DNA of 64,000 nt from Alopecurus myosuroides (taxonomy: Eukaryota; Streptophyta; Magnoliopsida; Poales; Poaceae), in NCBI GenBank assembly GCA_028641055.1, contig CM054060.1, positions 313,793,682 to 313,857,681 of the forward strand, written 5' to 3'. Below, in pieces: positions 47,066 to 58,009 of the stretch; the first letter of the stretch is position 1, and each line of letters opens with the position of its first letter. A model generated the notes under the pieces. It ran no database searches. It was not told the DNA's origin and saw only the letters and a program-made list of their open reading frames with translations. Position numbers and translations under genes: made by a program.

Positions 47066-47736
47066 GCATCCCCAAACTTTGACCTTTCACTCTTCTTGAT
47101 CACATTATATCACCCTCCTCTCTTGACCCTTGAAAACTTCCTTCACACCACACTCAAAGAGTAATTAGCATTAGAGGGTTACTGCAACAATAAAAAAACA
47201 TGGGTTATGTATAGGAACAAGTTCTACTTATACTTTTAAACACTAGCTATAGACACTGATGTTTCGTGAAGCAAAGAAATCCACTTGACATCGTAAAAGA
47301 GCAAATGTAAGAAAAATGGCAAAATCTGCCAAAACCAGAACAGTCTGTAAATACGAATTTTTTTCGGGGCACTTATGTTGCTTAAATCGAAAAACTTAAG
47401 GAAGAAAAACATTGCGGAATTAGCTGAGGAATAAGCACAAAAAATTTCGGGTTATTCTGATCTTTCTGGATTTTTTTCACGATTTTTACGGCGGACAACA
47501 GAAATTTGTTTCCTGCGTAGAAATCCAAAACTAACTCCAACTCTGTTCCGAAACTTTACTTGGCACAACTAAAACATGAAAATAAAGATACAAAGGAGTT
47601 GCTACAGAAGTATACAACCCCTCAACTGAAAAAAACAGAGAAAAACAAAGCAAAATTAAAATCATGGGTTATCTCCCAAGAAGTGCTTTTCTTTAACGCC
47701 TTTTAGCTAGGCCCAAAAAAGTGGTTTCACGTATTT
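47066..47736 (-). other. 3' untranslated region and polypurine tract of the older Athila-like element
   Basis: Non-coding. It includes the sequence around GGGTTATCTCCCAAGAAG (47,665) and ends in the polypurine tract at 47,066-47,080. Confidence 0.55.
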
Positions 47737-48920
47737 TCAAGTGAAGAAGATGCTCAGATAAGAATTATGAATTAAGTAAAAGAGAGCATCAAGGATAAAG
47801 TATAGAATAAATTTAAGTATAACCCACTTCCTATGCGTAGGAATCTTGTAAAGAAATAAATTAAAGAAGCTCAAACTAGAAATCATGGGAAGGTAGAACA
47901 AGAGCAACTTCAAAACTTTCAACAAAAAGAGAGGTGTTTTAGTAACATGAAAATTCCCACAACCAATTTTTCATATCTCATAATAAATTTTCTGTAGCAT
48001 CATGAACAAACTCAACAACATAATTATCACATAAAGCATGTTTGTTATGGTCTAAAAGCACACAATTCATATCAAGCTCAAAAATAGCGGGATCAAAATT
48101 TAAAATCAGCTCCTCTTTCTTCCCACTTTTAGCAATAGAAAAACAAGATGATTGATCACTCATAAAAGGTATAGGACACATTATAGCAATACTATTTTCA
48201 GTAGCATTATAATTTATAGCATCAAGTAACATAGGACCAACATCAAGAGCATTATCATATAAATTTTCTAAACAAACTTCCTCATTATCATGCATATCAA
48301 TAGTTGGAATAAATAGAGGATTATCATAGGATTCGTCCAAGTAGCATGGATTATCATAAATAAAAGTAGAAATATCATTCTTACAAGTTTCATTCATAGT
48401 AGTATCAAGATCAGAAGTATGGCAAGTATCAATTTTATCGAAAAGGTATATTTCAAAAGAATCAATAGGATCATCACTTTCATTAAATAATGTATGAGTT
48501 AAAGAGTTACTCTCATGGGAAGGTAGACATTGGTATCTACTCCATTCTTCCTCCTCTTGATCATCACTCTCCTCCTCTTTTTTATCTAGTGAGCTTCCAG
48601 ATTCAACAATTTCCTCTTCCATAGGATCCTACAAGGTACTAGTCTCTCCCTTTGGGGGAGAGAATTGATTAAGATATTGAAGTATGTAGTAATTACAATC
48701 CCTGTAATTATCAAATTAATATTCAAGTATATCATAAATCTCATATTTATAAGGTGCATCATCAATACTTTCAAGCAAATAGGCAATTTCAAATGCACCC
48801 TTCCAAGCAATAAATTCCTCAATTCGGTCCACATCATCAAAGTCATAATTTACCTTAACATAAGAAGATATGGTAACATTATCATTATACTCACATTGAA
48901 AAGGGAGGTGTTTATACCTA
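47737..48920 (-). pseudogene. Accessory ORF of the older Athila-like element, C-terminal part with hydrophobic tail
   Basis: The frame enters from the insertion site at 48,920 with YKHLPFQCEYNDNVTISSYV then RIEEFIAWKGAFEIAYLLES. After a break it runs 48,622-47,978 as MEEEIVESGSSLDKKEEESD, strongly acidic, with YDNPCYLDESYDNPLFIPTI, LENLYDNALDVGPMLLDAIN and LLDHNKHALCDNYVVEFVHD. A further frame (47,925-47,737) encodes MLKVLKLLLFYLPMISSLSF and a second hydrophobic stretch around LKFILYFILDALFYL. The N-terminal part lies at 61,999-62,197, beyond the 13 kb insertion. Overall layout: basic/aromatic N-part, acidic middle, two membrane-like segments at the C-terminus. There is no protease, RT or integrase motif. 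The function is unknown to me; an envelope-like or membrane-tethering role is only a guess. Confidence 0.5.
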
Positions 48921-51896
48921 TGATGACCCACAAGTATAGGGGATCTCAACAGTCCTCGAGGGAAGTAAAACCCAAATTTATTGATTTGACACAAGGGGAA
49001 CCAAAGAATATTTATATGCCTTAACAACTGAGTTGTCAATTCAGGTGCACCTGAAAGTAGACTTGCTCGCAACAATTTATCAGTGGTAACAGTTTTATAG
49101 CAGCAGTAGAAATAAAATAATAGCAGTACTAAAATAGTAACAGAAGTAGCAATCGCGGAAAACAGCAGGATGGAAGTACCGTAGGTATAGAGGGAATGGA
49201 TGGACGGGCGTTGCATGGATAACAAGGGTCATGTAATAATAATAACATGGGCATTGCTGATAATACTAATAAAGTATCAAACATGTAGGAAAACCATAGG
49301 CATGTGTTCCAATATAGTCATATGTGCTCGCAGTGAGAAACTTGCACAACATCTTTTGTCCTACCAGCCCGTGGCATCGGGGCCTCTACGGAAACTACCG
49401 GTAATTAAGGTGCTTCTTTTAATAAAGAACCAGAGCAAAGAATTAACACTCCGTGAACACATGTGATCCTCACATCATAGATATCCCTTCTGGTTGTCCC
49501 AATTTCTGTCACTTTGGGGCCTCGGGTTTGATGCTTGCGTTGGGATACCCCAAGAGAAGGGTGTGATGAGCACAACAGTAGGAAGTTTTCCCCTTAGTTA
49601 AGAACCATGGTTATCAATCCAGTAGGAGAAGGAGGATCTTCAGAAGGTTGATTCACTGACGGTGGTGGTGGCGCTTCACCGGTGTCAGCAACAACGTGGA
49701 ACCTGCACACAACACAACCAAAATACTTTGCCCCAACGGTACAGTGAGGTTGTCAATCTCACCGGTCTTGCTGAAAAAAAAGGTTAGATGTATAGTGTGG
49801 AAAATAGTTGAAAGCTTGCAGAAAGTAGAGAGAGCAGGAAATTGTTGTGGTTTGTTTAACAACGTGGAAAATGGGTCGGGGTTCATAGGTTCACTAGTGG
49901 TGTCTCTCCATAAAAGACAACATGCTGGATGAACAAATTACAGCTGGGAAATTTACAAATAAAGGTTGCACCGTAGTGCACATTATAACATGATGATTAC
50001 TATGATATTTAGTGCGGGCATTACAACAAGATACATAGACCGACATCCATCTGCATCTATGACTAATAATCCACCCTCAGGTTATCATCCAAACCCCCTT
50101 AGGTATTAAGTTGCAAACAACAGATAATTGCATTAAACAAAGTGTGTAATGTAAGCAATGATTATACACGTGGGTACTCTCACCGCTGTTTTCTCCCTAA
50201 TGGCAACAGCACATCCTCCCCCTTCACGTTTCTGTCCCTCGAGCAAGAAAACAAGGAGGCATGAACCCACTATCAAGCATAAATACTCCCTCTTGGACTC
50301 ACTAGCAACTACTTGGCCAGAGCAACCACTAGCAACGCAAAGCATGCAAGATCACAAATAACATATGCAATAAAGACTATAATCAACTTGGCATAAGTTC
50401 AATATTCATCGAATCTCAGCAAACACAGCATATAGAATTACATAAGATCAATCTCGATCATGATAGGCAGCTTACGAGATATAAACATGGAGGCATATGA
50501 GGAGGAGACAACCATCTAGCTACTGCTATGGACCCGTAGTCCATGGATGAACTACTCACGCATCACTCCGGAGGCGGGCATGGTGATGTAGAAGCTTCCG
50601 GTGATGATTTCCTCTCCGGCAGGGTGCCGGAAAATAGCTCCAGAACCCTCCTGATCTAGGGTTGACGGTGACGGCGGATGCGGAACTTTTTCGGGGATTT
50701 TGATCAGGTACCTAGGGTTTTCCATCCGAGGGGCTTAAATAGGCGAAAGGGCAAAGGTGGTGGAGCTCCAGGGGCCCCAACCCATAGCTGGCACGGCCAG
50801 GGGGACCGCACCGGCCTAGGGTGTGGTCCCCCTGTTGCCCCTCTTCGACTCCTCTTCGGTCTTCTCGATGCTTCCGGGGAAAAGAGGACTTCCGGGCTTC
50901 GAATTTTTGAATTCTGAGAATATTTCCAGAACAACTTTTCTGAAACTAAAAACAACAGAAAAGGGGGAACTGGCTCTGGGCATCTTGTTAATAGGTTACT
51001 CCCGGAAAACGTATGACAATGCTATAAATAAGGGAGAAAGCATGTAGAAATTGGCATAATATGATCATGGAGCATCAGAAATTAGGGATACGTTTATGAC
51101 GCATCCGGGTTCCGGACAATAATGTGTGTAAACAACTTTCCGGTATGATCAGGAAACATAATTATACTCATGAAACAATAACATGTTCAGATCTGAAATC
51201 ATGGCAGTCGGGCCCTAGTGACAAGCATTCAGCATAACAAGTTGCAACCACGGTAGAAAACACTAACAATGGATACTAGGCACTATGCCGTAACAATCTG
51301 GCATTATTACATGATCAATCTCATCCAATCCCTTCCATCCTTCTCAGCCTACAGCAGAGTTTACTCACTCATGGACGAGGGAAACATGGATGGTTGATGG
51401 AGAAGGAGTGGTGGTGTCGATGGCGATGATCTCCTTCGAATCCCCGTCCCGGCAGGGTGCCAGAACAGGAACTTCTGATCCCCGAATTGAGTTTCGGGGT
51501 GGCGGCAGCGCTCTGTTGTGTTTCTATGGAATATGACGAACCCCCTCGCATTTTAGGTTTTCGGGGAATAAGTAGTCGAAAGGGGAGCCCGAGGGGGTGC
51601 CTGGGTGGCCCACACCACTTGGCGGCGCGGCCGGGGGGCGCCAGGGGGTGGTGTGGCCCCCTCTTGGCCCCTCTCATGTCCTCCTTCTGGCTTACGGGGT
51701 CTTCTGGTGTTTTAGGACCAATGGGGTCTTTTCTGGGCAATTTCCCGAATGTTGATTTTTCTGCACAAAAACGAGACACCAAGGTAATTCTGCTGAAAAC
51801 AACGTTAGTCTGTGTTAGTGGTATCCAAAACTCACAAGTTTAGAACAAAACAATAAGAAAAGTGTTCGAAAAAGGAGATACGTTTTGGCCGTATCA
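48921..51896 (-). repeat. 3' LTR of element A, containing a solo LTR
   Basis: Starts (plus) TGATGACCCACAAGTATAGG and ends GCCGTATCA, matching 60,618-61,998 before and after an interruption at 49,529-51,105. Without the interruption it is about 1.4 kb, the same as the 5' LTR. Confidence 0.85.
49529..51105 (-). repeat. Solo LTR (family B relative) inside the 3' LTR of element A
   Basis: Begins TGATGCTTGCGTTGGG and ends GTTTATGACGCATC. The host sequence CGGGTT is found on both sides (49,523-49,528 and 51,106-51,111) as a target duplication. In minus orientation it has a promoter-like box near 50,735. No internal sequence remains, so the element was reduced by LTR-LTR recombination. Confidence 0.8.
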
Positions 51897-51912
51897 ACTC
51901 CCCCCAAGCTTA
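51897..51912 (-). promoter_or_regulatory. Polypurine tract of element A
   Basis: The minus strand reads TAAGCTTGGGGGGAGT immediately before the 3' LTR, the usual plus-strand primer position. Confidence 0.8.
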
Positions 51913-53837
51913 GCTTATTGCATGTCCTCAAGCAATTCAGTGACAACTGAGTGCGATAGAAGAATTTTACAAACACATTTGTTTCATATGATGTAAATAT
52001 ACTCACTAGACGATCAAGTGCTGAGTCAATTCGTAATAAGATGTATGGAAAATAAAAGTCACTCATTAGTTATGCAAACCATGAAAAGATTCCAATAAAC
52101 TAATAATAGACAACATGAAGCATATCAATCTGCAGGATTGCAATGCTCATAATAGGGTATGATAAAGTGTACTCTCTTGGCCTTAAGAGTGGAGCAAAAC
52201 ATAAATTCCAGGGCACCTCTGAAGTACAAATGAAGACTAGAAATAAATATATCAAAGATACAAGCATCAAAGTTATACCACAATTAACCGTGTTCTGGGA
52301 CAAGCACATTACACTAAGGATAACAACCATTGCTCTCAAGAAGGTGCATAAAGTGAGAATGTGAGGAATAAACATAAAAGTAAAAGAAAGGCCCTTCGTA
52401 GAGGGAAGCATGGATCACTCATGTGCTAGAGTTTTTATTTTATTAAACAGAGGTATTGAAAAACAATTAGAGAGAGGTGTATGCTTATGTCAACGAATGG
52501 TAAACAGAAAATACAGTACGTCACAAGCCAACTAAATTTAACAAGAGAGGCTCCCATTTGAAGGACGCAACTGGTGTACAAGGTCATCCCTCTTTCTCTT
52601 TTGTTTACACAATTATGCTTTGACTAATAAATCAGGGGCAAAAATAGTAAATAGAATTTGTATTATTATTTTGGGGCTGGGCACGCCGCCGCCAGCTCTT
52701 CTATCAATTGGATAAGCATATGAAGCCACTAGTCTAGGGTGTGAAATCCAATCAACAAGTGATATAAATATTCTCTATTTACGTCCTCACGAGCTAAAAC
52801 GGGGGCACAAAACAGGAATAATTTTTAGAAGGTTTTAAAGGTAGCACATGAGCAATTTACTTGGAGTGGCGGTTAAATACCACATATAGGTAGGTATGAT
52901 GGACACATTTGGCAAACTTTGGTTTTTGGGAGTTGGATGCACGAGTAGAGCACATACTCGGTACAGGTGAAGGCTAGCAATAGACATAGAGCGACAATCA
53001 AGAGAGCAACAACTATCATAATCATGCTTGCGACAAAACAAAATTAAGAGGGGCATAAAAGTGATACAAATACTCTGAGGAAAATAAATCATCGAGGATT
53101 AATTGACTTTTTGTTTCTATTCTTATGCATGCGTGAGCATGTGCCAAGTCGATTCAAGTGAAACAATCACAGGGAGATAGCACAATGTCATACCCTTCTA
53201 TAATAAAACAATGCAAGCAAACATTCATACGACATGCTATGTTATATTAGTAAGTTCGAACTAAACATGAGAGAGCATGAACTACTAAGCATAAATTAAA
53301 TAACATACGCCTTACATGAACAAACTAAGCATGATCACATAGATGAGTATATGTACAAAAATAAAACAAATAGAGTTCATACCAGCCTCTCACCACAATT
53401 TGGATTGTCGTAAATCGTCATTACCTCTCTTCACTTATGGATTGAATAATATAGAATAATAATGAAGCTCCAATGGATACACGGAAGTCCGGTGAACTCT
53501 GCAACGAACTTTACAAAACCAAAGAAGAACAACAAATATTTTTGGGTTTTCGAAATAAAACAAGAACAGAAAGAAACAAGCAAACAAAACAAAATATTTT
53601 TGGATTTTTGAATACTAAAACGAAACGATAAAGGAAAAAAAACCAACAAAAGAAACTAAAGAAACAAAGAAAGAGAAACAACAAAAATATTTTTGGTCTT
53701 TTTGTGTTTTGGAAAACAAGAACAAAACGGTAAAAACAAAAAGAAGCGAAAGAAAACGAAAACAAACGAAGGAAACGAAAACATGGATATACAAAGAACC
53801 AACCAAACATGATATATAAATGAGTGTGATGTCTGTA
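51913..53837 (-). other. Long 3' non-coding region of element A
   Basis: About 1.9 kb without coding potential. Parts are the inverse of the 3' internal regions at 38.3-38.9 kb and 41.8-43.4 kb (for example AGGCCCTTCG near 52,390), showing shared ancestry of these elements. It contains A-rich imperfect tandem repeats (53,530-53,790). Confidence 0.6.
53530..53790 (-). repeat. A-rich imperfect tandem repeats
   Basis: The phrase AAATATTTTTGG followed by T-rich then A/AAAC-rich sequence occurs at about 53,533, 53,591 and 53,684 (plus strand). It lies just downstream of Athila ORF-1 on the minus strand. Confidence 0.6.
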
Positions 53838-53858
53838 TACCTCCCCCAAGCTTAGGCT
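53838..53858 (-). promoter_or_regulatory. Second polypurine-like tract downstream of ORF-1
   Basis: The minus strand reads CCTAAGCTTGGGGGAGGTAT, almost the same as the terminal polypurine tract, but 1.9 kb before the 3' LTR. It could be a central polypurine tract or the trace of a former LTR border. Confidence 0.45.
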
Positions 53859-53875
53859 TTTGGCCTAAGTGAAGA

Positions 53876-54990
53876 TCATCCCCAAGGGGACCATGCGGCG
53901 GTGCCCCCATAGTATGCCGAGGAGGAACCCTCCTCCTGATATGTGCTCGAGGACGCCCCGACGTACTGCGTGGTGTAGTCCTCGGAGGGCGTATCTTGCC
54001 TCTCCTGCCGCCTGTAAAACTCTGTCATGCTCAGATGCTCGTCTATCTCCTCTTTGGAGTGCGACCATGGTGACATGTCAACTTTGAACAAAACAGGCTG
54101 CGGCAAAATAATTCCCGCTCATCTCCATCCATAAATAAAACTCTATATACTAAATGATCAGCAGTAGAGTAAGCAGTGATAAACTGACGAGCCTTCATGG
54201 AAACAAGGTTGAGTCTATAAGGAGAAATTAATTCATCATCAAGAGCGATAGAAACATTTAAAGCAGTTGCTATACGTGTAGCAATAATGCCCCCAAAAGT
54301 AGGCCCCTTAGCAGCAAGGCGGCGTGCAACAAGTGCACCAAGGTTATACTTCGTGCTACTATTAAGCGCAACATTAATGAAAGCAAGGTGATAACTAGAA
54401 ATATTACAAGTGGTATCCCTACCAAGGATAATAGTAGCAAGATAATAAGGGAAATATCTAAGGGAAGGAAGTTGGATGTTCCTTATCTTCCCACGCTGGG
54501 ATGAACGACCATCATCATTGGTGATTTCTTGGTACAACGCCTTGAGATCTGCGGGTTTATCCTGAATCCTGCACGCTATCTCGGAAGCGTTGATACCTAC
54601 AATGGCACAAAAAGTTTCCAAGGGCAAAGAAATAGGACTACTATATAACTTGAAAGCAACAGTTGGACCAAAATGTGTGTTCTGAAATTTAAAGCTCTCA
54701 ACAAAAGTTTTTGTGAGAGTGGCATACTGAAGACTTTCATCCTCCATGTAGCTGGTTAAACCAACGCTTTCAATGAGCATCAAAAAGTCATCTAACAGAC
54801 CTGCACTTCTTAAAAATGTAACACAAGGAAAGCTAGAGGGATTAGCGATACCATCACCTCCCGCATCGTCGATATTAGGTTCCATAAGGTCTTCATTGTA
54901 TGATGGCCTCACTAAAGTGGATGAACGTGAGGGCCTTGTTCTCCTAGGAGCATCACTCCTAAATAGCTCTCCAAAATTATGGCTATCCAT
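53876..54990 (-). pseudogene. Athila ORF-1 protein (PF03078 type), one frameshift
   Basis: From ATG 54,990 (MDSHNFGELFRSDAPRRTRP) the frame is open for 315 codons: PCVTFLRSAGLLDDFLMLIE, SYMEDESLQYATLTKTFVES FKFQNTHFGPTVAFKLYSSP, RGKIRNIQLPSLRYFPYYLA, SYHLAFINVALNSSTKYNLG ALVARRLAAKGPTFGGIIAT. It shifts frame at about 54,085, and the tail continues in another frame (PVLFKVDMSPWSHSKEEIDE to YYGGTAAWSPWG, stop at 53,876). The YMEDE..QY..LTKTFVESF and GPTFGGIIA.RI blocks are characteristic of the Athila ORF-1 family of plant Ty3/gypsy elements. Its role is unknown. It lies in its own transcription-like unit, with a leader upstream (55,060-55,560) separate from gag. With only one shift it is the best-preserved gene of element A. 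Confidence 0.8.
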
Positions 54991-55059
54991 CTATGAATTT
55001 TTTCAACAATCATCACAAAAATTGATTTCAAGCAACTATAAGGTGGAAACTACTATGTA

Positions 55060-55560
55060 GACTTATAGGAGAGCTAAACATGCATCAAAACTATATTATT
55101 TCAACTCAAATCAAGCATTCAAACTCACATAAGCTGTCACCTATAGTACCAAAATACTCAAGAAATACTCCACTAAACAAAATTCTACTCGGATCATCGG
55201 AGGAGTCACATACCGGAAATCAAACACACCAGATTTCAGCACAAATGATGGGCTAAAGAAGGAGATCAAAAATCCAGAGGAAGAACAGCAAGAACACGGG
55301 TTCCAAGAAATGTTTTCAGTTTGGGAGGTGAGAGAGAGCACTTTGGCAGTGGAGAGAATAAGTGGAGGGCCAGGGCCCCCGACACCATGTGCTGGCGCCA
55401 TCCTATGGTGTGCCTGACTGGTGGGTCCCCCGGGGTATCCTAGGTGGCTCTCTGCCTCATTTTTAACGTAAAAATTAATTATAATTTTTCTGGAATATTT
55501 CGAGAAACTTTATTTTTGAGGTATTTCCAGAATTTTAATAATCAATAAAGACCAGAAAAA
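55060..55560 (-). promoter_or_regulatory. Candidate internal promoter and leader of Athila ORF-1
   Basis: On the minus strand, AT-rich sequence (TTTAATAATC, AATTATAATTAATTTTTACG) is followed by a GC-rich block near 55,380-55,440 and then a pyrimidine-rich CTTATTCTCTCCACTGCC near 55,345-55,365, which looks like a transcription start and 5' leader. ORF-1 starts about 350 bp farther on. This is inference from composition only. Confidence 0.3.
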
Positions 55561-55619
55561 AACAAAGGTGAAAAGGTGGGAAAAAAACTAAACCAGAACT
55601 ATAGAGGTTCTATGACACT

Positions 55620-55830
55620 CCAATGGAAAAATAACAAAGGAAGACAAAGGTGGAGGTGGTGAAAACAAAATAATGGGTGGTGAAAACAAGCATAACAAGG
55701 TGAAAACAAGAGAAATCGCTGTGAAAAAAAAGTATGGATGATGAAAACATGATTGTACTAAAGTAGCAAGGTGATAACAGAAGTAAACATGGTGAAAACA
55801 TAATGGGGAAGGTGAAAACATTGTCCTCTT
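55620..55830 (-). repeat. GTGAAAACA-type short repeats
   Basis: Variants of GGTGAAAACA occur about eight to ten times on the plus strand within some 200 bp (for example 55,656, 55,678, 55,699, 55,792 and 55,811), at irregular spacing of about 20 bp. The minus strand (sense for element A) therefore carries repeated TGTTTTCACC. Confidence 0.7.
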
Positions 55831-55920
55831 CATTCAAAATCATTTTGTTAACAAGGGTGATCAAGTCTTGTTACTAGAACAATTTTCATATGAAGGAAAA
55901 CTTTGCTAATCACTAAATAA

Positions 55921-56052
55921 TTATGTTGCCTCAACCTTGATAGACATAGTCCCAATCATAATAATTTCATATTCTTTTGGTGGTACTGGAATGGGACAAT
56001 AAAATTCTCCAATCTTGATGATCTCACTATTTTCAACTGAACTTAAACCATA
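55921..56052 (-). pseudogene. Protease C-terminal tail of element A (beyond Helitron 3)
   Basis: The minus frame YGLSSVENSEIIKIGEFYCP then IPVPPKEYEIIMIGTMSIKV ends in a stop at 55,921-55,923. It continues in phase from the protease frame that ends at 58,010, so the Helitron between them is an insertion into coding sequence. Confidence 0.75.
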
Positions 56053-56895
56053 CTAGTCCGTAACCCATGCATTTGCACGGACTTGTCCACACTGTCAAAA
56101 TTTAGGTTGAATATATACATGCTAATTTATCATTTTTGAACTTGTCTTGGAAATTTTGTATCAAATATTGTATTAACTTAATTATAAATTAAAACGATCG
56201 AAGAAAATTAAAATATGTACTAATGCATAAAAGTGTGACATCGCAAACAATCCTAATAAATCTTAAGTCTACATGTTTCACTTTTATAGGATAAACCATA
56301 TGGTTAACTAAACTTTTTGAAGGGCTAATTGAGAATATTCCCTCATATTTTAAACAATAAATTTAAGTTGTATATTTCATTCCATATCATACTATATAAA
56401 TATAACGTTGTTTAATGTAAGGCATTTCTACTTGAAATTATTTACAGATATATTTGACTTACTAAACTATATTTCACACACTTCAAAATTTAATCATTGC
56501 CGTATTTTCATATATGCGTCATAGATTACTGATTTCTCTATTAATCGGTGAAAATACCTAACTATCATAAGAAATAGTTAGAATCTTGAATTATCTATAG
56601 TTAGCATTCATACTCCATACGTGTGTATTTAAACGATTGTTCATACATGCAACAATCTTCAGTGCAGAGTTTATAAGTCACGCGTATGTATTACCTCATC
56701 CATGAAAGTTCAATGAGTGTTCTAAGATGTGCTTACGTGTATCCATCTTATGTCTCTCTCCATAGGTGTGCTAAGAAACTTTTCCCGTTCCAAGTTAGCT
56801 GGCTTTGTTACTAAATATTGCCTAGAGCTTAAATTGCTTTCTTCTAAAAACCTATTTGTTGAGCTCCCAAGTCTTACATTGAAATATATGTCATA

Positions 56896-57042
56896 CTCAC
56901 TCTTTATCAAAATCTAAGATGCTTTAACGTTTTCTAAAGAAACGCATGTAGACATGTTTTAGTGCAAAATACACAAAAACATGTCTAAATACGTGCTATT
57001 TAGAAAATGCCAAGATATTTTATATTTTGATACGGAAGGAGT
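56896..57042. mobile_element. Degenerate Stowaway-like MITE in Helitron 3
   Basis: Inverted ends CTCACTCTTTATCAAAAT and ATTTTGATACGGAAGGAG lie next to TA on both sides. The interior is partly palindromic (TTTTCTAAA / TTTAGAAAA). Confidence 0.55.
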
Positions 57043-57246
57043 TAGTATTCTTCAGCATTACTTTCTAATTTGTTTCAGTTACTATGAGTAGAGCAGACCT
57101 ATAACAAAATAATCTCGCCCCTTAGAGCTACGCATGAATTGGTGGATCGTATAAAATAGGAATAGAACACTCTAGGAGTTGGCAAAAAATGGATTTAGAT
57201 TGACGTGCAGTATTAATTGTATATAGAGATATTAAGAGATTTTTTT

Positions 57247-57655
57247 TATTTCACATGCAACCAATTAAACCTGACTCCAATTTGGAGTGCATGCTCGTAT
57301 AACTATGTTTCGTATAACTATGTTTCATATATGTGTTTCGGCTGCATGATCCATAGATGCTCGAAGAGAGTACTACGAATAGCCTAATTAGGATAGATAG
57401 GAATTCAGATTAGGGATCACTTAATTATGCTAGCTATGCTTACTGTTACAGCAGCCAAACTTAGTTTATTTGACATGCAATAAATTAAACTTGATTTAAA
57501 TCTGGGATGTATGCTCGTATTACTGTGTTCTAATGTTTAGATATTTGTTTTGGCTGCATGGTGGATGGATTACTGGAGAGAGCACTAAGAATAACCTAAT
57601 TAGGGTAGCTAGGAATTGAGATTAGAACTAACTTAATTGAGATAGCTAGCCTTAC
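57247..57655. repeat. Tandem duplication within Helitron 3
   Basis: Two diverged copies of about 190 bp share CACATGCAA/GACATGCAA starts, ATGCTCGTAT, GGCTGCATG and CCTAATTAGG in the same order. Period about 215 bp. Confidence 0.7.
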
Positions 57656-58009
57656 CTTGCAGAAGTGAAACGCATAGAAAGCATTATCCACCGATTACCG
57701 TCACCTGCGACAGGAACGCCAAACTTTAACTCCAGCATGGTATGCTCACGATTCTATGCCCGTCTTTTTGCCTGACTACCTGACACCCATAGGCTACGTG
57801 TCGAAAAAAGATAATTTGCTTTTATAGGAGTCGAAACAGGGCGTGGAGACCAAGGCCAATGCAAACTTCACAGACATAATGCGCGCCAGCGGTCGTATCA
57901 AATCTAATGGCTACAAATCTATAGTTAACCTTCATCCAACGGTTGGCGTTATTTCCTCTTAGAATTAACGTGGTGTCTCGTAGGGAGTCTCCAATTAGTA
58001 AATATAAGA

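Larger units (their letters stand above)
56053..58009 (-). mobile_element. Helitron 3, inserted in the protease gene
   Basis: On the minus strand it begins TCTTATATTTACTAATTGG and ends with the hairpin CCGTGCAAATGCATGG (plus 56,065-56,080) and CTAG (56,053-56,056). The flanks are A and T, and removing the element restores the protease reading frame exactly. Inside are a degenerate Stowaway-like MITE (about 56,896-57,042) and a tandem duplication of about 215 bp (57,247-57,440 and 57,463-57,655). No protein is encoded. Confidence 0.85.

Noticed and set aside
53431..53910. Hydrophobic Phe-rich minus-strand ORFs downstream of Athila ORF-1
   Set aside because: They result from the A-rich (T-rich on the minus strand) repeats. 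No conserved start or family.
55588..55864. Minus-strand ORFs rich in Phe/Ser/His between protease and ORF-1
   Set aside because: They are translations of the TGTTTTCACC repeat array, not protein-like sequence.
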